A stretch of 64,000 bases of DNA from Paramagnetospirillum kuznetsovii (GTDB taxonomy: Bacteria; Pseudomonadota; Alphaproteobacteria; Rhodospirillales; Magnetospirillaceae): the NCBI RefSeq assembly GCF_003284725.1, contig NZ_PGTO01000004.1, positions 248,001 through 312,000 of the forward strand, in the 5' to 3' direction. Of the stretch, positions 32,391 to 41,687 are shown piece by piece (the stretch's first letter is position 1; each line of letters opens with the position of its first letter). Position numbers and translations under genes: made by a program. The notes beneath the pieces are model-generated. The model made no database searches, was not told where the DNA came from, and worked only from the letters and a program-made list of their open reading frames with translations.

Positions 32391-33986
32391 TTAGCGCTTC
32401 GAGTGACAGCCCTTCTCCGGCGGAATAACCGCCAGACCGAGACGGACCGGATCCTGGAAGACCGGACCATGATAGCCGAGAACAACCTCTGGCAGAGTGG
32501 TGATGGGGCCGAAACGCTGCTCCATGGCGGCAATTCCGGGAAACCAGTCCATGGGCTCACCGGCCTTGGGCGGATCCTGATGGTCGATATCGCGGTAACG
32601 ACCGCTAAGATCCATATCCCACACGATGACCGCGCCGCTGGCCCGCACCTTGGCGTCGGATAGCCACGGGGCCATATAGGGATCGGCTTCCGTGTAAACC
32701 CGTGGCCGATCCGCCGATTTATAGGCAGCGGTCCCCGCCAGCCAGCTATCCCCCACCAGGACCGGAACCGGCCCATCGCAGACCTGCGCCCAGGCATCGG
32801 TCACCTTGGCGGCGAGAAGCTTGGCGGGGAAGCGCGCCCACTTTGATTCCTCGACCACAGGCGTGACCCCGATGAAGATCAACAGGTAGGTGGTTGCCAT
32901 GGCGACCGCCAACCCACTGGACCACGCGAGAAACCGGCCCACCTGCATATGCCCCGGCGCGGAATAAACCCAGCGCATCAGAACCAGCGGCAAGGTCAGA
33001 AAGAACGTCGTCGCCCATTCCAGCCGCATCTCGCCCCCCGTCACGGCCGAGAGCAGCAGTACCAGCCCGACGGGACCGAAGGTCGCCAGCAACAAGAAGC
33101 CGTCCTGACTGGACATGGCGCGTCGGCGCAACTTCGGCAGCCCAAGGGCGCCGAGCATGACGATCATCGCGGAGACGGACATGCCGACCATGCCGCTCAG
33201 GGCATCCAATGGATTGAGAATATGCCGCGAGAAAAAGCTGCTGGCGGCATCGGCAAGACCGGCACCGTCGCGGAAATAGCGCAGTGGCGCCAGATCATTG
33301 GCAACGACCCAATAGATATGGGGAGCGGCGACCAGAAAACACAGCCCAACCGCAAGCCATGCGCGCGGCATCAGCAGCAAGGCCCGGTGACGCGGCGTCC
33401 ACACGACATGGATCAGGAACAGGAACGGCAGGATCAGAATGGTGTATTTGGACAAAATGCCGATGCCGATGGAAAGGCCCAGCAGCGGCCAAGCCCAGGC
33501 CCGACGCTCCTCGACGGCCAGATAGCCGAACAGGATGGTCAGGCACCACGGCAGCATCAGAATGATGTTGTGGTCGAAATGGGGAACGATGAAGCTGTAA
33601 AAGCCGAAGGCGGGCAGCGCCACCACCGAGATCAGGGCGGCATCGGGGCAAACATAGCGACGGGCCAGATGATGGATGGCGGCGAAGGACGCCAACATGA
33701 TGGACGCGCTGAGGGCATAGATGGCGACATCATGTCGGCCGAACAGGAAGATGACGATTTCCGTCAGCCACGCGATCAGCGGCGGATGCTTGAAATAGCC
33801 CGCCTGCCACTCCTGGCCCCAATAAATGATCTGGATGGTGTCGCGCCCCAGGCTGGTATTGGCCGCCGAAGGCAAAAGGGTCCAGGTGAGGCCGTAGACA
33901 ACGAATACCAGAGCATAAACCGCCTTTCGCTGAAGCAGCGGCAACCCCCTCGCAACTATCGCTGGAAATCCACCCTGGGTATTCAA
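32391..33986 (-). CDS. Glycosyltransferase family 39 (ArnT-like) membrane protein
   Basis: 531 residues with about ten to twelve membrane helices. Near the N terminus is the catalytic-type DTIQIIYWGQEWQAGYFKHPPL region; the acidic D plus KHPPL is typical of lipid-linked-sugar dependent transferases such as ArnT and PMT. The C-terminal 130 residues form a soluble domain with a few charged motifs. It likely adds a sugar to lipid A or a protein at the periplasmic face. The start appears to be TTG at 33986 with a weak ribosome site and is uncertain. Confidence 0.82.
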   Translation of the reverse strand: MNTQGGFPAIVARGLPLLQRKAVYALVFVVYGLTWTLLPSAANTSLGRDTIQIIYWGQEWQAGYFKHPPLIAWLTEIVIFLFGRHDVAIYALSASIMLASFAAIHHLARRYVCPDAALISVVALPAFGFYSFIVPHFDHNIILMLPWCLTILFGYLAVEERRAWAWPLLGLSIGIGILSKYTILILPFLFLIHVVWTPRHRALLLMPRAWLAVGLCFLVAAPHIYWVVANDLAPLRYFRDGAGLADAASSFFSRHILNPLDALSGMVGMSVSAMIVMLGALGLPKLRRRAMSSQDGFLLLATFGPVGLVLLLSAVTGGEMRLEWATTFFLTLPLVLMRWVYSAPGHMQVGRFLAWSSGLAVAMATTYLLIFIGVTPVVEESKWARFPAKLLAAKVTDAWAQVCDGPVPVLVGDSWLAGTAAYKSADRPRVYTEADPYMAPWLSDAKVRASGAVIVWDMDLSGRYRDIDHQDPPKAGEPMDWFPGIAAMEQRFGPITTLPEVVLGYHGPVFQDPVRLGLAVIPPEKGCHSKR

Positions 33987-34134
33987 TTTCTACTTACCAA
34001 GCGATTCGAAAAACGGATGGGGCGCAGCCCAATCGAGGTCAACATAGTCAAATTTGGTCAAGATGAAAAGAAAATCCGTCGATGGGCTGTATCTGAGTCG
34101 ACTAAAAATCACAATCTGTTGACTTTCCAAGATT

Positions 34135-36198
34135 TCAGCCGAGCCGTTCTGCCAAATCTGTCAATGACATTGGTCGTCCCAACAAAAACCCTTGGACGAT
34201 GTCGCAGTCGCAGGCCCGCAGGAAATCCAGCTGTTCGGCGGTTTCAACACCTTCGGCCACGGTTTCCAGCCCAAGACCGTGGGCCATGGTCACGATGGTC
34301 TCCACCAACCGAGCCGCGTTGGGGTCGCGCACCGCGCCAACCACGAAGGACCGGTCGATTTTCAACGTGTCGAAGGGATAACGCTGAAGATAGCCCAACG
34401 ACGAATAACCGGTCCCGAAATCGTCGATGGAGAGCCGAACGCCCAGATCACAGAGTTGCCGCAGGGTCTCCCCCACTTCCGGACTATCGTCCATCAGGAC
34501 GCTTTCGGTAATTTCCAATTCCAATTGTTCCGGCGACAGCTTTGCCTCCGTCAACTGGCGGCACACCCAATCACCGAAGGCGCCACCGCGCAACTGGCGC
34601 GGCGAGACATTGATGGCGACGCGAAACCCCTTCGGATGCCGCGAGAACAGATGGGCGGATTCCTGGCAGGCGGTGGTGATCACCCAGTCGCCGATTTCGC
34701 CGATCAGCCCGACCTCCTCGGCCAGAGGAATGAAACTCCCCGGCGGAATGATGAGGTCAGGCGGCCGACGCCAGCGGACCAGCGCTTCCATTCCCACCGG
34801 ACAATCGGTCCGCAAGTCGTAGAGCGGCTGATAATCCAGCCGAAGTTCGCCCCGCCCGGCGGCCCCGCGCAGTTGGCTTTCCATGGCCAAGCGCGCCTGT
34901 GCTTTCTCGTTGATCTCGCGGGTAAAGAACTGGTAGCGGCCCCGCCCCTGCTCCTTGGCCTTGTACATGGACAGTTCCGCATTGCGCAGCAGCACCTGCC
35001 CCTCGTTTCCATCGGCCGGAAAGATGCCGATGCCGATGCTGGCCGAGACGAAATGGTCCTGCCCCGCGATGCCGAAGGGGGGCGTGAAGGTATCGACCAC
35101 CCGGTCGGCCACTTTCTGGACGGATACGCCGTCCTCGACGCCGGGGAGAATGATCACGAATTCATCACCGCCCATGCGGGCCAGGGTGTCGCCCTCCCGC
35201 ACGCATTCCGTCAATCTGGCGGCGGCATCCTTCAGCAATTGATCACCGGCGGCATGGCCCAGCAGATCGTTGACGTTCTTGAACCGATCGAGATCGATAT
35301 AGATCAGAGCCGTCATGGTTTCCCGACGATGGGCCACCGCCAATCCCTGCTCCAAGCGGTCGAGCATCAATAGTCGATTGGGAAGTCCGGTCAGATCATC
35401 GTAATTGGCCTGGCGCAAAAGCCGTTCCTCATAGCTGCGGCGCGCCGTGATGTCCTCCTTGACCGCCACGAAATTGGTGATGACTCCATTGCCATCCTCC
35501 AGCGGCGACAAGGTGGCGTATTCCCAGAACAATTGGCCGTCGCGGCGCTGATTGCAGAATTCGCCCCGCCATTCCTGACCGGCCCGGATATTGGCCCACA
35601 TGGCCTTGTAGGTTTCCTCGCCGGCATCCTTGCGATGAATGAAGTCTATGGGGCGACCGATGGCCTCGGCGGCGGGATAGCCGGTCGCCTTGACGAATTT
35701 AGGATTGACGTAGCCGATGATCCCTTCCCGGTCGGTAATGACCACGGAAACCGGGCTTTGCTCGATGGCCAGGGACAGCACCCGCACCCGCTCCTCGGCG
35801 TCGCGGCGCTGCGCTCGTTCATGGCAGTCGCGAATCTCGCGCTCGATGGCGGGAACAAGGCGCGCCAAACTGGCCTTGTCGAGAAAATCGTGGGCCCCCC
35901 GCTTCAGCAGGATCACCGCGTCCTCGGCCCGGACCACGCCGGACATGATGATGAAGGGAATGTCGCGTCCGCTCTCTTGCAGGGTCGCCAACGACGCCTC
36001 GGCGCTGAATCGCGGAAGATGATAGTCGCTGAGGACAAGATCCCACACGGTCGGCGACGCCAGGGCCGCCCTCATCTCGTCGGCGGTCTCGACACGCCGG
36101 ACGGACGGCGTGAAGCCGCCCCGCAGCAGTTCCAGCTCCAACAATTCCGCGTCGTCGGGCGAGTCTTCGACCAGCAGGACTTGCAGGGGTTTTCCCAT
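34135..36198 (-). CDS. Response regulator with PAS, GGDEF and EAL domains
   Basis: 687 residues: REC domain with phospho-acceptor D58 (LVLSDYHLP) and KA motif, PAS domain (about 140-255), GGDEF (345-349, with the inhibitory-site motif REGD before) and EAL (473-475, DDFGTGYSSL near the end). All catalytic residues I can check are present. It is the last gene of a minus-strand run after a sensor kinase and two single-domain regulators, so phosphorylation by that kinase is likely to set c-di-GMP levels. The ATG follows TGAGGAC at the right distance. Confidence 0.93.
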   Translation of the reverse strand: MGKPLQVLLVEDSPDDAELLELELLRGGFTPSVRRVETADEMRAALASPTVWDLVLSDYHLPRFSAEASLATLQESGRDIPFIIMSGVVRAEDAVILLKRGAHDFLDKASLARLVPAIEREIRDCHERAQRRDAEERVRVLSLAIEQSPVSVVITDREGIIGYVNPKFVKATGYPAAEAIGRPIDFIHRKDAGEETYKAMWANIRAGQEWRGEFCNQRRDGQLFWEYATLSPLEDGNGVITNFVAVKEDITARRSYEERLLRQANYDDLTGLPNRLLMLDRLEQGLAVAHRRETMTALIYIDLDRFKNVNDLLGHAAGDQLLKDAAARLTECVREGDTLARMGGDEFVIILPGVEDGVSVQKVADRVVDTFTPPFGIAGQDHFVSASIGIGIFPADGNEGQVLLRNAELSMYKAKEQGRGRYQFFTREINEKAQARLAMESQLRGAAGRGELRLDYQPLYDLRTDCPVGMEALVRWRRPPDLIIPPGSFIPLAEEVGLIGEIGDWVITTACQESAHLFSRHPKGFRVAINVSPRQLRGGAFGDWVCRQLTEAKLSPEQLELEITESVLMDDSPEVGETLRQLCDLGVRLSIDDFGTGYSSLGYLQRYPFDTLKIDRSFVVGAVRDPNAARLVETIVTMAHGLGLETVAEGVETAEQLDFLRACDCDIVQGFLLGRPMSLTDLAERLG

Positions 36199-36209
36199 GA
36201 TAAAAGTCC

Positions 36210-36650
36210 TCAGGCTGGCGGCGCGACGTTGGTGACAAGCCAATAGTGTTCGAGCTGCTTCACCATTTGGGCGAAGTCCGCGTAGCCGACCGGCTTGCGG
36301 ATATAGCTGTTCACGCCGCGGTCATAGCCCCCAATGATGTCGTTTTGATCATCGGAGGTGGTCAGGATGACCACCGGAACACGCTTGGTCTCGGGCCGCT
36401 CGCGCAACCGGCGCAGAACCTCAAGGCCGCCGATGCCCGGCAGTTGGAGATCAAGCAGCACCAGGGCCGGTAGCTCCCGCGACGGCTTTACGGCATGACG
36501 GCCCGTGGCGAACAGGTAGTCCAGCGCCTCCTCCCCATCGCGAACGACGGTGATGTCTGGCGACATGGCGCTGCCACGAAAGGCGTGCAGCGCCAATTCC
36601 ACATCGTCTTCGTTGTCTTCGACCAGCAGTACGTGGGGATTCTTACTCAT
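36210..36650 (-). CDS. Single-domain response regulator (Rcp1-like), first
   Basis: 146 residues, REC domain only. Acidic pocket VEDNEDD, phospho-acceptor D67 (LVLLDLQLP), the Thr in ILTTSD and the Lys in IRKPV are all present. The LFATGRHA insertion and the C-terminal YWLVTNV are typical of Rcp1-type regulators that partner phytochrome-like kinases. It lies between the second regulator and the REC-GGDEF-EAL gene. Confidence 0.93.
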   Translation of the reverse strand: MSKNPHVLLVEDNEDDVELALHAFRGSAMSPDITVVRDGEEALDYLFATGRHAVKPSRELPALVLLDLQLPGIGGLEVLRRLRERPETKRVPVVILTTSDDQNDIIGGYDRGVNSYIRKPVGYADFAQMVKQLEHYWLVTNVAPPA

Positions 36651-36663
36651 CAAACACCTCTTG

Positions 36664-37101
36664 TCATTCCGGCGCCCGGACATTGGTCAAGACCCAATAG
36701 CGTTCCAACTGGGCGACCATGGCGCTAAACGCCGCGAAACCCGTGGGCTTATGCACAAAGCTGTTCGCCCCGAGATCGTAGCCCGCCATGATGTCGGTGG
36801 CGCGATCAGAGCCTGTCAAGATGACGACGGGAATTCTCCGCGTCTTCGGTTCTTGCCGCATGGCGCGCAATACGTCCAACCCACCCATTCCGGGCAAGGC
36901 GAGGTCCAGGATGACCACCACCGGACGGTCGGCGGCGTCGCGCCCGGCATGGCGTCCGGTGGCGAACAGATATTCCAAGGCCTCTTCGCCGTCGGCGACC
37001 ACCACGAGGTCGGAATGCAGCCGAGTGGCATCGTTGGCCCTGAGGATCAAATCGGCATCGTCGCGATTGTCTTCAACCAGAAGAATCTTAGGATTTGCCA
37101 T
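36664..37101 (-). CDS. Single-domain response regulator (Rcp1-like), second
   Basis: 145 residues, similar to the neighbour at 36210 (phospho-acceptor D66 in VVILDLALP, LFATGRHA, ILTGSD, VHKPTG). The pair is a likely tandem duplication. The start overlaps the end of the sensor kinase gene by 14 bases, and a GGAGG lies upstream, so the kinase and this regulator are co-translated and probably a cognate pair. Confidence 0.93.
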   Translation of the reverse strand: MANPKILLVEDNRDDADLILRANDATRLHSDLVVVADGEEALEYLFATGRHAGRDAADRPVVVILDLALPGMGGLDVLRAMRQEPKTRRIPVVILTGSDRATDIMAGYDLGANSFVHKPTGFAAFSAMVAQLERYWVLTNVRAPE

Positions 37102-38686
37102 CGGCGACGCCTCCCTCCCACAAGGTGAAGCGGAAGACGGCTCCCTTGCCGATGGCGCCCTCGGCCCAGATGCGTCCGCCGTGACGGGCAAGAATGCGCA
37201 AGACCGTGGCCAGTCCGATTCCGGTTCCCTCGAATTCCTCGGCCCGGTGCAACCGCGAGAATGGCATGAACAAGCGGTCGAGATAATTCATGTCAAAACC
37301 CGCGCCATTGTCGCGCACCACATAGACCAACCGCCCCTCCGCCATCTCGGTTCCAAAGGAAATGGTGGCCGACTTGTTATGGCGGGAATATTTCCAGGCA
37401 TTTCCCAGCAAGTTTTCCAGCACGGCATCCATCAGCCGCCGGTCACCCTTGGTCATCAAATCGGGCGCGATTTCAATGGAAACAGAGCGTTGCGGGTCTT
37501 TCTCCCGCAATCGGGAAGCGACCTTGTGGGCGATGTCCGACAGGTTGATGGGTTCAACCGTCAACTCGCTACGAGTCGAGCGGGACAATTGGAGAAAGCT
37601 GTCGATCATCTCGGCCATGTCGCGGGCGCCTGCCCGAATACGGGTCAGATAGTGACCGAATCGCTCGTCCAGCGAGCCTGAATATTCCGTATCGAGAATC
37701 TGCCCGAATCCCTCGATCCGCCGCAGCGGCGCCCGCAGATCATGCGATACCGAATAGGTGAACGCGTCCAGCTCCTTGTTGCTGGCTTCCAATTCGGCGG
37801 TGCGCTGGCGCACGCGCTGCTCCAACTCGGCATTAAGACGCGTGACCTCCTCCTCCGCCTTGCGACGGGCGGCGATGTCTTCCTCCAACTCCGCATTGAC
37901 GTCGCGCAGTTGGTGATAAGCCTCGCGAAGCCCCGACGACATGGAGTTGAAGGCGCCGACCATGCGGTCAAGCTCATCTTCCTTGGAGGGCCTGTGCCGG
38001 GTCAGCGCCAATGGCTGGGTCACGTTGAGGTTGAACCGGCCGACATAGCCGGCGATGGCGATCAGGTGACGGGTGACGAGTCGATAGACGATATAGAGAA
38101 TGAACATGGACACCAGGAAGGTTTTCACTCCCTGGCTGATCAGGATGACGACCGCCTTGTCCACCAGACGGTTGTAAACACCGGTCAGCGTCGCTTCCAT
38201 GTAAAGAACGCCGATGGTCTGCTCTGTGGAGCGATCCTTGGAATCCGCATAGACGATTGGAAATTCCTGGGTCAGGACGGGGCCGACGCCCCTCTCGCCC
38301 ACCGAAACCATGACGCGGCGCTTCAGCGAGCGGCCGACTTCACGGACTTCAAGGTATTGCATGTCCGGAAGACGCTTGATCCCCTCGATCTGCAATTGAA
38401 GTTGATCGGTATCGAGGCTCCACATGGCGCCGCCAAGGCTGCCGAGATTGGCGTTTTCCACATCGCCGAAACGATCCCGGATCTCTTGGATCTGGCCGCG
38501 GTAATCCACGTAAAGCTCGAAAACGGTCGTGGCCAGGGTGACGGCGGTGCTGAACATAAAGATGGCGGCCAGCAGGCGCAGGCCGATGCCATGGACAAGA
38601 GGCGATGCGCGCGATCCGCCACCGTCCATCTCCGCCGCTTCATTCGGTTCGTCCTGTCGGACGCCACCCCTGTCGGTTTGGCTCAT
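37088..38686 (-). CDS. Membrane sensor histidine kinase
   Basis: 532 residues. One membrane helix near 36-57, a periplasmic sensor (58-175), a second helix near 177-203, a HAMP-like segment, a coiled coil (about 255-305), HisKA with phospho-acceptor H315 (YSVSHDLRAPLRRIEGF) and the ATPase with NLLGNAWKYS, DNGAGFD and GTGIGLATV. The periplasmic domain family was not recognised. The ATG at 38686 has a strong AGGAGGG site. It heads a run of two response regulators and a REC-GGDEF-EAL protein. Confidence 0.93.
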   Translation of the reverse strand: MSQTDRGGVRQDEPNEAAEMDGGGSRASPLVHGIGLRLLAAIFMFSTAVTLATTVFELYVDYRGQIQEIRDRFGDVENANLGSLGGAMWSLDTDQLQLQIEGIKRLPDMQYLEVREVGRSLKRRVMVSVGERGVGPVLTQEFPIVYADSKDRSTEQTIGVLYMEATLTGVYNRLVDKAVVILISQGVKTFLVSMFILYIVYRLVTRHLIAIAGYVGRFNLNVTQPLALTRHRPSKEDELDRMVGAFNSMSSGLREAYHQLRDVNAELEEDIAARRKAEEEVTRLNAELEQRVRQRTAELEASNKELDAFTYSVSHDLRAPLRRIEGFGQILDTEYSGSLDERFGHYLTRIRAGARDMAEMIDSFLQLSRSTRSELTVEPINLSDIAHKVASRLREKDPQRSVSIEIAPDLMTKGDRRLMDAVLENLLGNAWKYSRHNKSATISFGTEMAEGRLVYVVRDNGAGFDMNYLDRLFMPFSRLHRAEEFEGTGIGLATVLRILARHGGRIWAEGAIGKGAVFRFTLWEGGVADGKS

Positions 38687-38947
38687 CAACGCCCTCCTCA
38701 CCCTACAGTACATCGGTCATGGACAGTGGTGAAGCCGTTTAGGGTGCTTGATGCTCATATGAACGAATGCCTGCCCCTTTGTTATTCGAGTGATTTCGCG
38801 TGTTGCGTTGGGCGCCTCCATTGCCAGGTTGATGAACCATATCAATTACGTCCATTACGAGCTGCGTACTTATGGAATAGCGCGCATTGCATGCCGTATT
38901 GTCAGGGGATGCTTCCCCAACTCCTTCCATCCATGGAGCCAAAGACA
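38687..38947. other. Divergent intergenic region between the kinase operon and the PhaC-like gene
   Basis: 260 bases that must carry both promoters. A small hairpin (GGGGATGCTTCCCC near 38905) is present, but no strong promoter or repeat could be seen. Confidence 0.35.
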
Positions 38948-40873
38948 ATGCTGGTTTTTGAAGACTTCGGCACGGCAAGCCCCAAGCTGCCTCCCTCGCA
39001 TCCATCCTCTTCCATTGCCGATCAGGTCCGGGGCGTGGTCGGTTTGTGGGACGCCACGCCGTCCGGCTTGGCCGGTGTGGCCGAACGCTTCCTGAGCCTG
39101 ACCGGCCAGATGAAGGAACAGGTCGGGCTTGCCCCAGGCCTGGCGGTGGAGCAGGCGGCGGAACTGATCCGAGTTCTGGCGTCTCCCCCGATCCAAGAGC
39201 CCGGAACACCGCGGACGAAAGCCGAGGAGGAGAAGATCAAGCTCGGCTCGCCCTTTATCGGCTCCATTGGCGCGGGAGACATTGCCGCCACCATGGCCGA
39301 GCTATATGGCCGACTCGGCTCGCGCCCCCAGGTGGTGATGGAGGAGACGGGGCGGTATCTTGCTCAATGGGGCCGCCTTCTCTCTGGCAAATCGGACCTA
39401 AGTCCGCCAAAGGGGGATCGGCGCTTCGACGATCCCGCCTGGCGGGAGAATCCAATCTATCGCCTGTCGCTTCAGGCTTATCTGGCCTGGAGCACCGCCA
39501 TCGACCGCTTGGTGGACAAGGCTGGCGCCGACCATCGCACCACGGAACGCATGCGCTATGTGGCGTCACTCTTCACCGAGGCCCTGGCCCCCAACAACGC
39601 CTTGATCTGCAACCCCTCGGCCATGAAGCGGTTGCTGGAGACCGGCGGCGGCAGTTTGGTCGAGGGCATGCGCAACCTCATTCGCGATGTCGCCACCAAG
39701 AACGCTACTCCCGCCCAGGTGGACAAATCGGCCTTCCAGGTGGGCGAGACCCTGGCGGCCACTCCGGGCGCGGTGGTGTTCCGCAACGAAATCCTCGAAC
39801 TGATCCAATACGCCCCGACCACCGCCGAGGTTCACGCCGTTCCCATCATGATGGTTCCGCCCGTGGTCAATAAATTCTACATGATGGACATGGCCCCCGG
39901 CCGCAGCCTGATCGAATTCATGGTGGGGCGCGGTGTTCAGGTCTACATGATCAGTTGGCGCAATCCGAAGCCCGAACATGGCCACTGGGACTTGGACACC
40001 TATGTGGCAGCCATGATGGAAGCGGTCGACGCCATTCGCGACATCGCCGCAAGTCCCGAGATCAACACCTTTACCATCTGCACCGGCGCGGTGCCGCTGG
40101 TGTCGCTGCTGGGCCATCTGGCGGCCAAGAGAAACCCGGTGGTCCGTTCCACCACCATGGTCGTCTCGGTGGTGGACAGCAACGAAGGCCGCTCGCTGGG
40201 ACTGTTCGCCACCCCCGCCACCATCCGCGACGCCAAGCGCAAGTCTGCCGAATCCGGTGTGCTGAGCGGCGAGGAGATGGCCAAGGTGTTCACTTGGATG
40301 CGGGCCAAGGATCTTGTCTGGAACTACTGGGTCAACAATTACCTGCTCGGCAAACAGCCGCCAGCCCTGGACATCCTTTATTGGAACAACGATCCCATTC
40401 GTTTGACGGCCGCCTTGCACGCCCAGTTGCTGGACATTTATTCCCAGGATCTTCTGGTCAAGCCGGGCGCCATGACCATCCTGGGCACGCCCATCGATCT
40501 GGCGGACATCCGTCACGACACCTATGTGGTGGGCGGCATCACCGATCATATCAGCGTGTGGAAGGGTGTTTACAACTCCGCCCGCAAGTTCGGTGGCACC
40601 ATGGATTTCGTTTTGCACTCCAGCGGCCACGTCCAGTCCGTCATCAATCCGCCGGGAACCCCCAAGGCCAAGTATTGGAGCAATGATCACACGCCGGATT
40701 CCCCCGAGGAATGGCTGGCCTCGGCACGGATCAACTCGGATTCCTGGTGGCGGCACTGGGTGGAGTGGCTGGGCCGCCGATCAGGCGAAAGGCTCCCTGC
40801 CCCACCCATGCTGGGCAATGATCGCTACCCGGCAGGGGCGCAGGCCCCGGGCCCCTATGTGCGAGAGCCCTAG
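38948..40873 (+). CDS. PHA synthase-like protein (alpha/beta hydrolase), unusual lipase box
   Basis: 641 residues with the overall layout of polyhydroxyalkanoate synthases. The catalytic triad seems present: Cys378, Asp533 (GITDHISVW) and His561 (SSGHVQS). The lipase-box around the Cys reads TICTGA, with Thr and Ala at the usual Gly positions of G-x-C-x-G-G. The end LGNDRYPAGAQAPGPYVREP matches the common PhaC end. It may polymerise hydroxyacyl-CoA or be a diverged relative. The ATG at 38948 has GGAG upstream at long spacing; the frame stays open upstream. Confidence 0.8.
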   Translation: MLVFEDFGTASPKLPPSHPSSSIADQVRGVVGLWDATPSGLAGVAERFLSLTGQMKEQVGLAPGLAVEQAAELIRVLASPPIQEPGTPRTKAEEEKIKLGSPFIGSIGAGDIAATMAELYGRLGSRPQVVMEETGRYLAQWGRLLSGKSDLSPPKGDRRFDDPAWRENPIYRLSLQAYLAWSTAIDRLVDKAGADHRTTERMRYVASLFTEALAPNNALICNPSAMKRLLETGGGSLVEGMRNLIRDVATKNATPAQVDKSAFQVGETLAATPGAVVFRNEILELIQYAPTTAEVHAVPIMMVPPVVNKFYMMDMAPGRSLIEFMVGRGVQVYMISWRNPKPEHGHWDLDTYVAAMMEAVDAIRDIAASPEINTFTICTGAVPLVSLLGHLAAKRNPVVRSTTMVVSVVDSNEGRSLGLFATPATIRDAKRKSAESGVLSGEEMAKVFTWMRAKDLVWNYWVNNYLLGKQPPALDILYWNNDPIRLTAALHAQLLDIYSQDLLVKPGAMTILGTPIDLADIRHDTYVVGGITDHISVWKGVYNSARKFGGTMDFVLHSSGHVQSVINPPGTPKAKYWSNDHTPDSPEEWLASARINSDSWWRHWVEWLGRRSGERLPAPPMLGNDRYPAGAQAPGPYVREP

Positions 40874-40896
40874 GAAGGGGAGTTTTTAGACCGGAT

Positions 40897-41451
40897 TTAG
40901 CCGGCCTCCTTGGCGCGGGTGGAATAGGTCGGCCACTGCCGGGCCACCACCTCGCCATCGGAGGCGAAGGCGTGGCAACTGTCGATCAGTTCGGGCCGTC
41001 CGGAACGGTCGCCCCGCTCGGCCCTCAGAACCGGATAGATGGTTTGAAACGCCGTCGTCGCCATGGCGCCCAGCAGGTCGCAAACATGGGTGCAGCCGTG
41101 AACGCCGCCGAATTTATGACGCAGCTGCTTCATGAAACCGGTGCCGAGATTCAGTCCGACCACGTCGGCAAACGCGGATGCGATATTTCCGCACATTGGA
41201 AAAGGAGAGTAATCGATCACTGCCTCCGCTGATTGAACAGTCATATCATCGGAGACCACAATTCGTGCGCGAATATCGTGTATCGGTTCCCCGGCGGGTA
41301 TATGATGGCGATACAGCCCCCTGAGGTCATAGGCCTTCACGTCCAGTAAATTGCCTTCAATCTCCCACAAACCATCATCCCTGCTATATCCATCGATCGT
41401 GATTGTGCGAGTGTGGATTGGCCTTCTTGCACCGGCGCTGCTAAGTGGCAT
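40897..41451 (-). CDS. DUF2889 family protein
   Basis: 184 residues with the features of DUF2889: a start MPLSSAGARRPIHTRTI, WEIEGNLLDVKAYD, and the C-terminal HGCTHVCDLLGAMAT block. Function unknown. It is convergent with the PhaC-like gene. The ATG at 41451 follows a GGAG site; two upstream ATGs at 41466 and 41469 lack one. Confidence 0.82.
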   Translation of the reverse strand: MPLSSAGARRPIHTRTITIDGYSRDDGLWEIEGNLLDVKAYDLRGLYRHHIPAGEPIHDIRARIVVSDDMTVQSAEAVIDYSPFPMCGNIASAFADVVGLNLGTGFMKQLRHKFGGVHGCTHVCDLLGAMATTAFQTIYPVLRAERGDRSGRPELIDSCHAFASDGEVVARQWPTYSTRAKEAG

Positions 41452-41687
41452 CGAGTAGCACTCCATCATGTAATATATTCGATAACGAGTATTGCCGTCA
41501 CGGCGAAACCCTTAAAAGCACACATCGCCCAAAAGGTCAAATAGTTGAGGACGGAAGTTAGATCAGTTAGGATGTATTCAAGGATGGAGCAGGGCCGAAT
41601 TAGGAATTAGGCGGCACATCTCCCACGTTAGCCAAACGCCCAAACACAATGAATAGTATAAAAAACGTACTTCAGGAGGGGCATTTG
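41452..41687. other. AT-rich divergent intergenic region
   Basis: Divergent promoters must lie here between DUF2889 and the binding-protein gene. The patch is richer in A and T than its surroundings. I could not place a -10/-35 pair with confidence. Confidence 0.35.

Noticed and set aside
37742-38947. Open plus-strand frame continuous with the PhaC-like gene, giving a 1043-residue protein
   Set aside because: It reads antisense through the sensor kinase gene, has no family character before residue 400, and the PhaC start at 38948 has a plausible ribosome site.
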